Assembly: GCA_900551965.1 (NCBI GenBank)
Contig: URYF01000043.1
Span: 1 to 12,802 of the forward strand
Reading direction: 5' to 3'
Source of the DNA: an uncultured bacterium
GTDB taxonomy: Bacteria; Cyanobacteriota; Vampirovibrionia; Gastranaerophilales; Gastranaerophilaceae
DNA: 12,802 nucleotides
Below are positions 1-5,932 of the stretch, in pieces. The notes under the pieces were generated by a model, which saw only the letters and a program-made list of their open reading frames with translations, was not told where the DNA came from and did no database searches. Each line of letters opens with the position of its first letter. Position 1 is the stretch's first letter. Both the position numbers and the translations under genes were made by a program.

Positions 1-1226
1 TGCAAGGTTTCAATACGAGTCAAGTAACTTGCAAATGACGGAATCAACGCTACAATACCTAAACCCATAGCCCCGATAAATGTTGTTTTTGACAAAATTT
101 TATCCAAAGCTTCTGCAGTTGGTTTGCCAGGTTTAATACCCGGAATTGATGATCCGTATTTTTTAAGGTTATCAGCAATATCTTTTGGCTGCATATTTGG
201 CATAATTGAAGCGTAAAAGAATGTTAACGCTATGATTAAACCAACATACAAAAGATAATACCATATTCCATCCGGACTCAACCAGTGGTTAAGTGACATT
301 ACAAAGTTTTTGACAGCCATAGACTTGAAGTTCGCCTGACCGACAAGCGCTAAGATTGTTGATGGGAATAACAAGATTGCAATGGCAAAGATAATAGGCA
401 TAACTCCGCCCGGATTTAACTTGAACGGAATAAATGAATTCATACCGCCATATACCTTGTTACCAATTTGTCTTTTCGGATTTACGATAATAACTTTTCT
501 CACAGCTTCCTGCATAATTACAATAAGAACCATAGCCAAGAAAAAGATTGCTAATAAAGTTATCAATCCAAGCTTCATTCTATCACTTTGTGCAACCAAT
601 TGTAAAGTACGGCTTGCATAAATAGGAATACCTGCAAGAATACCGCCGAAGATAACAAGCGAACCGCCATTACCAATTCCGTTTTCGGTAATCAATTCAG
701 AAATCCACATAACAAGTACAGCACCTGCTGTTAACACACATATTGAACTTGCATAGAACGCAATCGGGTTAACCGATGAAATAATTGCGCCCGGTAAATG
801 ATGCAAGTACAACATGAAAATAAATGATTGGAAAACCGCCAGAACAACAGTAAAAATTCTGGTGTACTGAGACAATTTTCTTCTACCAGCCTCGCCCTCT
901 TCTTTCTGTAATTTTTCCAATGAAGGAATTACAACAGAAACAAGCTGAACGATAATTGAAGATGTGATAAACGGTCCGATACCTAAAGCTAAGATAGAAA
1001 CCTTACCTAAAGCACCCCCGGTAAACAAGTCCAAAAATCCGATAATATTGTTACCCTGTGCGATATTTGAGAAAACCTGGTTATTAATACCGAACAAAGG
1101 CATCTGTACTCCGAATCTCCAAACTGCAATCATCAGGAACGTGAAAAGAATCTTCTTTTTTAATCCGGAAGCATTCCACATTGACATCAAATCTTCAGTT
1201 GTAGGCATTTTTACACCTTGTGCCAT
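1..1226 (-). CDS. secY: Preprotein translocase subunit SecY (3' end cut by window edge)
   Basis: SecY is the channel-forming subunit of the SecYEG translocon, which exports unfolded proteins across and into the inner membrane. I translated it from the minus strand starting at ATG 1226; 408 codons are inside the window, and the family is usually about 430-440 residues, so roughly the last 20-40 are missing. Near the N-terminus it reads MAQGVKMPTTEDLMSMWN, followed by a first membrane segment. The SecY signature GIGPFITSSIIVQL lies at about residues 81-95, and a cytoplasmic loop with PSLEKLQKEEGEAGRRKLSQ follows. Several more hydrophobic segments come after that, including NPIAFYASSICVLTAGAVLV and the conserved LITENGIGNGGSL. 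The start codon overlaps the rplO stop by one base (TAATG), and no well-placed Shine-Dalgarno is visible, so translation is probably coupled to rplO. A start at the internal ATG (M7) cannot be excluded. Confidence 0.96.
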   Translation of the reverse strand, partial: MAQGVKMPTTEDLMSMWNASGLKKKILFTFLMIAVWRFGVQMPLFGINNQVFSNIAQGNNIIGFLDLFTGGALGKVSILALGIGPFITSSIIVQLVSVVIPSLEKLQKEEGEAGRRKLSQYTRIFTVVLAVFQSFIFMLYLHHLPGAIISSVNPIAFYASSICVLTAGAVLVMWISELITENGIGNGGSLVIFGGILAGIPIYASRTLQLVAQSDRMKLGLITLLAIFFLAMVLIVIMQEAVRKVIIVNPKRQIGNKVYGGMNSFIPFKLNPGGVMPIIFAIAILLFPSTILALVGQANFKSMAVKNFVMSLNHWLSPDGIWYYLLYVGLIIALTFFYASIMPNMQPKDIADNLKKYGSSIPGIKPGKPTAEALDKILSKTTFIGAMGLGIVALIPSFASYLTRIETL

Positions 1227-1675
1227 TATACTAACTCAACCTTTCCGCCGGCAGCTTCAATTTTTTCTTTTGCTGATGGTGTTACATAAGAAGCTTTTAC
1301 AGTAACAGCTGACTTGATTTCTCCGTTACCCAAAACTCTTAAACCAACACATGTAGGGTGAATGGTCAATACTTCTCTCAATGATTCCAATGAAATTTCT
1401 TTCAAACCTAAATCATCAAGTCTGCCAACATTGATTTGAGCATAGTTAAGTTTGCTATAAACTTGGAAGCCTTTCAATTTCGGCAATCTTCTGTAAGCCG
1501 GCATTTGACCGCCCTCAAAACCTCTTTTACTTGAGTTACCTGATCTTTGACCTTCACCGTTATGACCGCGGCAAGAAGTTTTGCCATGACCTGATGAACG
1601 TCCGCGTCCTACTCTTTTTGATTTAGATGTAGAACCCTGAGCAGGTTTTAAATCTTCTAATGTTATATTTGACAT
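1226..1675 (-). CDS. rplO: 50S ribosomal protein L15
   Basis: L15 is a large-subunit assembly protein that binds 23S rRNA. The 149-residue product has the family's usual length. Its typical glycine- and arginine-rich N-terminal half includes VGRGRSSGHGKTSCRGHNGEG at about residues 22-42 and RRLPKLKGF at about 62-70. The C-terminal globular part contains VLGNGEIKSAVTVKASYVTPSAKEKIEAAGG in spaced form, with the typical AAGG ending. The start at 1675 is supported by GAGG at 1684-1687, 8 nt upstream. The gene lies between rpmD (51-nt gap) and secY (1-nt overlap), the standard spc-operon order. Confidence 0.98.
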   Translation of the reverse strand: MSNITLEDLKPAQGSTSKSKRVGRGRSSGHGKTSCRGHNGEGQRSGNSSKRGFEGGQMPAYRRLPKLKGFQVYSKLNYAQINVGRLDDLGLKEISLESLREVLTIHPTCVGLRVLGNGEIKSAVTVKASYVTPSAKEKIEAAGGKVELV

Positions 1676-1726
1676 ATTATTTTCCTCTTTCTTTGTACTT
1701 TATAATAAATAATAATAGACGGGCAA

Positions 1727-1918
1727 CTATTTAACAATCTCTAACAGGTGAGATACTTTGTTAACCATACCCATAATTGTAGCACTTGCTGCGTGTTCAA
1801 CAACTTGATCTTTTTTAGAAAGACCTAAGCCTTTTACAACTCTGCGCTGATGTTCTGATGAACCGATTAAACTTCTAACAAGTTTAATTTTAATCATTTC
1901 GTTTTTATTATCTGCCAT
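1727..1918 (-). CDS. rpmD: 50S ribosomal protein L30
   Basis: L30 is a small large-subunit protein; this 63-residue product is close to the usual 59-60. After a short polar N-terminus it reads IKIKLVRSLIG, then the family's RRVVKGLGL segment at about residues 25-33, then a hydrophobic stretch ending GMVNKVSHLLEIVK. The spacing is AAGG at 1929-1932, then 10 nt, then the ATG. It sits 35 nt downstream of rpsE and 51 nt upstream of rplO, the bacterial spc order. From memory, oxygenic cyanobacteria lack rpmD, so its presence fits a non-photosynthetic sister lineage or another phylum better than a true cyanobacterium. That argument is inference. Confidence 0.96.
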   Translation of the reverse strand: MADNKNEMIKIKLVRSLIGSSEHQRRVVKGLGLSKKDQVVEHAASATIMGMVNKVSHLLEIVK

Positions 1919-1953
1919 AATTTTATTTCCTTATAAATTTAATAATTACCTAA

Positions 1954-2589
1954 TTAGTTTAAAAGTTCAGCCATTGTTAAGCCGCGTTTTTTAGCTACTT
2001 CATTAAACGGAGTCAATGATTTCAATGCTTCGATTGTAGCATTAGCAGCGTTTAGAGGTGATTTTGAACCTAAAGATTTTGAAAGAATATTTTCAATACC
2101 AGCAAGTTCTAATACTGAACGAACAGCACCACCTGCAATAATACCGGTACCTTCAGAAGCCGGTCTTAACATAACAGCACCTGCTCCTGATCTTCCTGTG
2201 ATAGGGTGAGGAATAGTTGTTTTGAAAATAGGTACTGTAATAACATTTTTTCTACCGTCAGCGATAGCTTTTTGAATAGCAATAATAACTTCAGAAGCTT
2301 TAGCACAACCAATACCAACTTGACCTTTTTGGTTACCTACGATAACGATTGCACGGAAACTCAATTTTTTACCACCTTTTACAACTTTTGTAACACGGCT
2401 GATCTGAACAACTCTTTCAGTCCATTCAGATTGAGGTTTTTCTTCTGTAGTTTCGATTTTTTGTTTTCTTCCGCGGCCTTTTCTGCCTCTAGAAGGTTTT
2501 TCTTCAGCAGCAGCTTCTGTTGAAACTTCTTCAGTTTTAACTTCTTCAACTGCAGCTTCAGTTACGTTTAATTCTTCGTTGTTTTCCAT
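1954..2589 (-). CDS. rpsE: 30S ribosomal protein S5 with long acidic/basic N-terminal extension
   Basis: S5 is a small-subunit protein at the mRNA entry side that contributes to decoding accuracy. The S5 core begins near residue 55 (SEWTERVVQISRVTKVVKGG). It continues with KLSFRAIVIVGNQKGQVGIG, then TTIPHPITGRSGAG, VMLRPASEGTGIIAGGAVR and VLELAGIENILSKSLGS. This matches the usual S5 domain followed by the ribosomal-S5 C-terminal domain, and the wording resembles cyanobacterial S5. The product is 211 residues against about 167-175 in typical bacteria. The extra 54 residues at the front hold eleven Glu in the first 30, then a basic cluster SRGRKGRGRKQK. The start at 2589 follows AAAGG (2599-2603) by 9 nt. 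It is the first gene of this truncated spc operon; rplR, normally immediately upstream, is absent. Confidence 0.97.
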   Translation of the reverse strand: MENNEELNVTEAAVEEVKTEEVSTEAAAEEKPSRGRKGRGRKQKIETTEEKPQSEWTERVVQISRVTKVVKGGKKLSFRAIVIVGNQKGQVGIGCAKASEVIIAIQKAIADGRKNVITVPIFKTTIPHPITGRSGAGAVMLRPASEGTGIIAGGAVRSVLELAGIENILSKSLGSKSPLNAANATIEALKSLTPFNEVAKKRGLTMAELLN

Positions 2590-2641
2590 TGATTTTTACC
2601 TTTCTTGTAATTTTACTTTTAAAGTTTAATAATGATTTATT

Positions 2642-2717
2642 TCAGGTTTTGGGTTTCCTGACATTTGCGAATACGCCAAAACACAAGCTATTTAAAGCTA
2701 TTTTGAAATCGTATTCG
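2642..2717 (-). promoter_or_regulatory. Structured leader of the rpsE operon (two hairpins)
   Basis: Between the predicted transcription start and rpsE, the minus-strand leader can fold twice. The upstream element pairs an 8-nt arm at 2710-2717 (CGAATACG on the minus strand) with its exact complement at 2668-2675. Inside it lie a further 5-bp pairing (2701-2705 with 2677-2681) and an inner 4-bp AGCT pairing with a 6-nt loop (2690-2695). The downstream element pairs TCAGG with CCTGA (2657-2661 with 2642-2646) around a 10-nt loop. Neither is followed by a T-tract, so a terminator is unlikely. An autoregulatory ribosomal-protein leader is a reasonable inference, but I do not recognise a known motif. 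Confidence 0.4.
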
Positions 2718-2740
2718 AACTTTTACTTCTGACAGGTCTA

Positions 2741-2769
2741 AATGTACTACAAATAAAGTCTTTCGTCAA
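2741..2769 (-). promoter_or_regulatory. Sigma70-type promoter for rpsE-rpmD-rplO-secY
   Basis: On the minus strand a -35 box TTGACG (2764-2769) is followed by a 17-nt spacer and a -10 box TACATT (2741-2746). The -35 matches the consensus at five of six positions and the -10 at four of six. Transcription would begin near 2734, giving a leader of about 145 nt before rpsE. It is the best-formed promoter in the divergent region and explains how the ribosomal block is expressed without its usual upstream genes. Confidence 0.6.
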
Positions 2770-2772
2770 GGG

Positions 2773-2807
2773 TTATGTGAAGATTTGGTTAGAAAAACTT
2801 CACATAA
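2773..2807. repeat. Perfect 10-bp inverted repeat between divergent promoters
   Basis: TTATGTGAAG at 2773-2782 and CTTCACATAA at 2798-2807 are exact reverse complements separated by 15 nt. The left arm lies four bases beyond the -35 box of the rpsE promoter, and the element sits about 55 nt upstream of the leuC -10. It could be a DNA operator for a dimeric regulator acting on either promoter, or a hairpin if leuC is also transcribed from further upstream. Confidence 0.55.
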
Positions 2808-2813
2808 AATAAG

Positions 2814-2834
2814 TCTTATAAAGAATCTTATAAA
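2814..2834 (+). repeat. 9-nt direct repeat upstream of leuC
   Basis: TCTTATAAA occurs at 2814-2822 and again at 2826-2834, a period of 12 nt. It lies just upstream of where the leuC -35 should be. No good -35 hexamer is visible there, so these half-sites could be where an activator binds. In such an AT-rich intergenic stretch chance is also possible. Confidence 0.4.
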
Positions 2835-2835
2835 A

Positions 2836-2867
2836 TTATCCCATTTCTGTTTTTATGCTAATATAAT
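2836..2867 (+). promoter_or_regulatory. Candidate leuC promoter
   Basis: Two overlapping -10 readings exist. One is TATAAT at 2862-2867, a perfect hexamer but without a matching -35. The other is an extended -10, TG (2856-2857) one base before TAATAT (2859-2864), with a poor -35 TTATCC (2836-2841) at 17 nt. Either gives a start at about 2871-2874, directly in front of the ribosome-binding site, so the leader would be very short. The weak -35 suggests activator dependence. Confidence 0.45.
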
Positions 2868-2874
2868 GAAAAAA

Positions 2875-2879
2875 GAGGG
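2875..2879 (+). promoter_or_regulatory. Ribosome-binding site that fixes the leuC start
   Basis: GAGGG lies 7 nt before ATG 2887. The earlier in-frame ATG at 2866 overlaps the -10 box and has no such site upstream, and the one at 2785 lies inside the regulatory region. Confidence 0.8.
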
Positions 2880-2886
2880 ATTTATT

Positions 2887-4131
2887 ATGGGACAAACTTT
2901 AGTAGAAAAAATTATATCAAATCATGCAGGAAAAACTGTAAAAGCAGGAGAACTTGTTATTGCAAAAGTTGATGTATGCGCAGTTCAAGACGGCACAGGA
3001 CCTTTAACCGTACAAGAATTCAAAAAACTTGGCAAAGATAAATTGAATAACCCTGAGCGTACAATTCTGTTTATTGATCACGCTTCCCCAAGCCCTAAAA
3101 AAGAATTATCTAATATGCACACCGTGTTAAGAGATTTTTCACGAGATTATGGCGCAGTTTTATCAGAAGTTGGTTCAGGTGTCTGCCACCAAAGACTTGT
3201 AGAAACTTTTGTTAACCCCGCTGAAACCTTAGTCGGAGCAGATTCTCATACCTGTACATCAGGCGCGCTAGGTGCTTTTGCAACAGGCATGGGCTCAACC
3301 GATGTTGCAGTGGCTATGGCTTTAGGTAAAACATGGCTAAAAGTTCCGCAAACCTTCAAAATCGTAGTAAACGGAAAATTCAAAGAAGGAATTTGTTCAA
3401 AAGACTTAATGTTACACCTTATCGGAATGATTGGAGCAGATGGGGCAACTTATAAAGCTCTGGAATTTACCGGAGAAACTATTGATAATATGTGTATGGC
3501 AGAACGTTTTACACTTGCAAATATGGCAGTAGAAGCCGGCGCGAAATGCGGTTTATTTGTACCTGATGATAAAACTAAAGAATATTTAATTTCTCGCGGC
3601 AGAGGAGATAAATATCAAAAAATCACACCTGACAGTGATGCAATTTATGAAAGAGTTATTGAAATTGATGCTTCAACAATTGACCATACGGTTTCTTGCC
3701 CACACACAGTTGACAATACAAAACTTGCAAAAGAATTAAACAACATAAAAGTTCAGCAAGTATATGTCGGAACCTGTACAAACGGACGTATTGAAGATAT
3801 GAGAACAGTTGCATCAATCCTTAAAGGTAAAAAAGTTCATAAAGATGTTAGAATGTTGATTTGTCCGGCATCTCGTGATGTTTATAAACAAGCATTGCAA
3901 GAAGGATTGCTTGAAGTATTTATAGATTCAAATGCAACAATTCTGCCACCGGGCTGCGGTCCTTGCGTAGGAATCCATGCCGGAATTTTAGCAGATGACG
4001 AAGTATGCTTAACAACTCAAAACAGAAACTTCCAAGGACGTTTGGGCAACACAAAAGGCTTTATTTATCTTGCAAGTCCGTACGTTGCAGCGTGTTCAGC
4101 TATAAAAGGTTACATCTGCGATAAAGTCTAA
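2887..4131 (+). CDS. leuC: 3-isopropylmalate dehydratase large subunit (aconitase family)
   Basis: LeuC, with LeuD, isomerises 2-isopropylmalate to 3-isopropylmalate in cytoplasmic leucine synthesis using a [4Fe-4S] cluster. From ATG 2887 the product is 414 residues, the length of the shorter archaeal/HacA-type LeuC rather than the ~465-residue enterobacterial form. Visible motifs are AVQDGTGP near residue 32, GADSHTCTSGALGAFATGMG at about 117-136, VGTCTNGR with ligand Cys297, PPGCGPCVG with ligands Cys357 and Cys360, and NRNFQGRLG near the C-terminus. The longer reading frame from 2785 would put 34 atypical residues on regulatory DNA, so I reject it. No leuD or other leu gene is adjacent. 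The gene stands alone, divergent from rpsE and convergent with the GH13 gene. Homoaconitase or methylmalate-type dehydratase specificity cannot be excluded from sequence alone. Confidence 0.88.
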   Translation: MGQTLVEKIISNHAGKTVKAGELVIAKVDVCAVQDGTGPLTVQEFKKLGKDKLNNPERTILFIDHASPSPKKELSNMHTVLRDFSRDYGAVLSEVGSGVCHQRLVETFVNPAETLVGADSHTCTSGALGAFATGMGSTDVAVAMALGKTWLKVPQTFKIVVNGKFKEGICSKDLMLHLIGMIGADGATYKALEFTGETIDNMCMAERFTLANMAVEAGAKCGLFVPDDKTKEYLISRGRGDKYQKITPDSDAIYERVIEIDASTIDHTVSCPHTVDNTKLAKELNNIKVQQVYVGTCTNGRIEDMRTVASILKGKKVHKDVRMLICPASRDVYKQALQEGLLEVFIDSNATILPPGCGPCVGIHAGILADDEVCLTTQNRNFQGRLGNTKGFIYLASPYVAACSAIKGYICDKV

Positions 4132-4158
4132 AACTGCAGGAATACAAAATCTTAGATT

Positions 4159-4197
4159 AACGCCGAATTTATTAAAATAAATTCGGCGTTTTCTTTC
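4159..4197. terminator. Rho-independent terminator between convergent leuC and GH13 gene
   Basis: AACGCCGAATTTATT at 4159-4173 is followed after two bases by its perfect complement at 4176-4190, then TTCTTTCTCT. The GC-rich base of the stem and the T-rich tail on the plus strand make it a good terminator for leuC. It begins 28 nt after the leuC stop and ends about 12 nt from the stop of the convergent gene. The symmetric stem may also stop the minus-strand cassette, although the tail in that direction is less T-rich. Confidence 0.9.
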
Positions 4198-4201
4198 TCT
4201 C

Positions 4202-5932
4202 TTAATGCTGTTTATAGACATTTCTTGTATAGGATTCAATATACGGAGTGTCTATTTCAAAAACATGTATTCTGCCAGGTCCTAAATCCACTGCAACCTG
4301 ACCTTGAGAAACCTGGAATTTACTATCTTCACCATAAGATGGCAATAGGTTAACAAGTTTTTGGTTCGCTTTCAAACTTGGAACTTCAACATTACAAGCG
4401 ACACGTCTGTTTACATTTTTGTTAGCCAGAACAAGAAGTGTTCTTCCCTGCCTGTGACGGGCAAATGCTATAACTTGATCCTGCTTATCTTTTTTCTTAT
4501 TTAGAATTACATAAGAACCGCGTTTTAATATATTTGCATATTTATCTCTAAATTTAAAGGTTTCAGTCATAAATTGACCGATTTTTGGTTCATCTCCGCC
4601 CGGTTTTCTGGACAGATTGAAGATATCCAATTTACCTTGGTGAACAGTCATTTCATGATTATCGGTTCTGGTTGCGGTTGAATATTGATCTCGATAGTTA
4701 TAATCATACTTATCACCAGACTGGAAACCGTCTACATAATACGGGTTGAGCATAGGTAATGTAGCTTGAAGTCCTGAAGTCAGATTACAATAAACTTCCC
4801 CGCCGTGAAACATTGGCGAAATATCATCGTGAGTTGCAAAAGAACCAATTAAAGATTTACCTCTTTCAACCCTGTATGACATATTTAAGTTGTCAAGCAC
4901 ATAATCGTGCAACTGAGCAGCCGTCGTCCATTCGTGGAATATGTGATACTGCCCGTAATACGCATCAAACCCGGCACGAAGAGAATCTTCCGGTCTATCA
5001 TAAGGCATATTAGCCTGAGGAGATGCATCTTCGTAAGTATAAGATTCGGCAAGCCAAGCAAATTCAGGGTCACGCTTGTGAGAATAAGGGATAATTATAT
5101 CCCAAAACTCAACAGGCTTTGCTCTGGCTACGTCTGCTCTTATACCATCAACTCCTGCATCTATCATCATATCAACAAACTTTCTGTGATATTCCAATAA
5201 TTCAGGATTTAATGTACGTTTACCTTCATCTTCCCAAGGTTCAAACATTCTGATATCATACCAGCCCTGAGGAGTTTTGGCTAACCCGTTACGCTCATGA
5301 GCCATCAAGCCCGGTTTTTCGTTATATAAATCGTAAGAAGCACAACTTGGCATATCAACCATAACCCTTATTCCACGGTTATGACAAGCATCAACAAAAG
5401 CCTTAAACTGTTCTTTATCAGAGCGGGGATCTTTTTTATCAACCAGCATAGGGTCAATCTTCAAAAGATCAGCCGGAGCATAAACAGAGCCGGCAGTTCC
5501 CATAGCATTTTGAACACCAGGAGGGTTTATCGGCAGCACGTGTAAGGTATTAAAGCCTTCTGCCTTAACTTGATCAAGCCTGTCAATTGCATTTAAGAAG
5601 GTTCCGTGAGCCTCATTACCATCTATATATTCATTATTATTAGAATCTTTTGCGTTAAATGTACGCGGAATTATTGCCAAAATTTTGGCACTGTTTGTTA
5701 AAAACATTGTTCTTAAATCATTTTTATACGGTTTTACAGGCTCTTTAACCGTTGAAACTTTAGTCACGGCTGCAGAATTTATCCTTGCAGCATTTTCTAA
5801 ATATTGCGAAATCAAATTGGAAGCAGTCGCAGATACTGCTGGAGCTGTTGGTTGTTGAACATTTTGCTGAGGAGCCTTTGGCATAGTAGCATTTATTCTT
5901 TGAGCTATTAAATTACCGGAAACATTCATCAT
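4202..5932 (-). CDS. GH13 alpha-amylase-family protein, probably cytoplasmic
   Basis: The 576-residue product has a (beta/alpha)8 GH13 core from about residue 85 to 460 and a beta-rich C-terminal domain after that. Catalytic residues are recognisable: nucleophile Asp267 in GIRADV, acid/base Glu296 in LAESY, and the transition-state Asp369 in ATHDD. D-x-N-x-N-x-Y-I-D at 96-104 matches the calcium loop found before the first helix of oligo-1,6-glucosidase-type enzymes. Region I is unusual: VDMPSCA (192-198) replaces the common D-x-x-x-N-H, somewhat recalling GlgE-type GH13_3 enzymes, where this position is also altered. The N-terminal 70 residues are a Gln/Ala/Pro-rich linker with no signal peptide. 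The first ATG overlaps the upstream stop by one base (TAATG), with GGAGG (5943-5947) 10 nt ahead, so it is the last gene of the cassette. Substrate is unknown; glycogen or maltodextrin handling is inference. Confidence 0.85.
   Translation of the reverse strand: MMNVSGNLIAQRINATMPKAPQQNVQQPTAPAVSATASNLISQYLENAARINSAAVTKVSTVKEPVKPYKNDLRTMFLTNSAKILAIIPRTFNAKDSNNNEYIDGNEAHGTFLNAIDRLDQVKAEGFNTLHVLPINPPGVQNAMGTAGSVYAPADLLKIDPMLVDKKDPRSDKEQFKAFVDACHNRGIRVMVDMPSCASYDLYNEKPGLMAHERNGLAKTPQGWYDIRMFEPWEDEGKRTLNPELLEYHRKFVDMMIDAGVDGIRADVARAKPVEFWDIIIPYSHKRDPEFAWLAESYTYEDASPQANMPYDRPEDSLRAGFDAYYGQYHIFHEWTTAAQLHDYVLDNLNMSYRVERGKSLIGSFATHDDISPMFHGGEVYCNLTSGLQATLPMLNPYYVDGFQSGDKYDYNYRDQYSTATRTDNHEMTVHQGKLDIFNLSRKPGGDEPKIGQFMTETFKFRDKYANILKRGSYVILNKKKDKQDQVIAFARHRQGRTLLVLANKNVNRRVACNVEVPSLKANQKLVNLLPSYGEDSKFQVSQGQVAVDLGPGRIHVFEIDTPYIESYTRNVYKQH

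Noticed and set aside
382..1305. Two plus-strand open frames within secY and rplO
   Set aside because: They are antisense to well-conserved SecY and L15 coding sequence and have no ribosome-binding site or family resemblance.
2206..2523. 105-residue open frame on the plus strand inside rpsE
   Set aside because: It lies antisense to an unmistakable S5 gene, and its Phe/Ser/Asn-rich composition is what antisense reading of that gene gives.
2785..2886. 34-residue upstream extension of leuC
   Set aside because: It would cover the inverted repeat, the direct repeats and the -10 box, is atypical for the family, and has no ribosome-binding site; GAGGG at 2875 fits ATG 2887.
2735..2886. T-box or leucine attenuator upstream of leuC
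   Set aside because: I see no T-box consensus, no run of leucine codons in a short leader frame, and no terminator hairpin with a T-tract before leuC.
4813..5200. Overlapping short frames on both strands inside the GH13 gene
   Set aside because: They lie within the catalytic-domain coding region, which is clearly read in another frame.
5620..5646. EF-hand-like loop D-x-N-x-N-x-Y-I-D-x-x-E in the GH13 protein
   Set aside because: It fits an EF-hand pattern, but its place just before the first barrel helix matches the known calcium loop of oligo-1,6-glucosidase-type GH13 enzymes, so no separate EF-hand domain is called.
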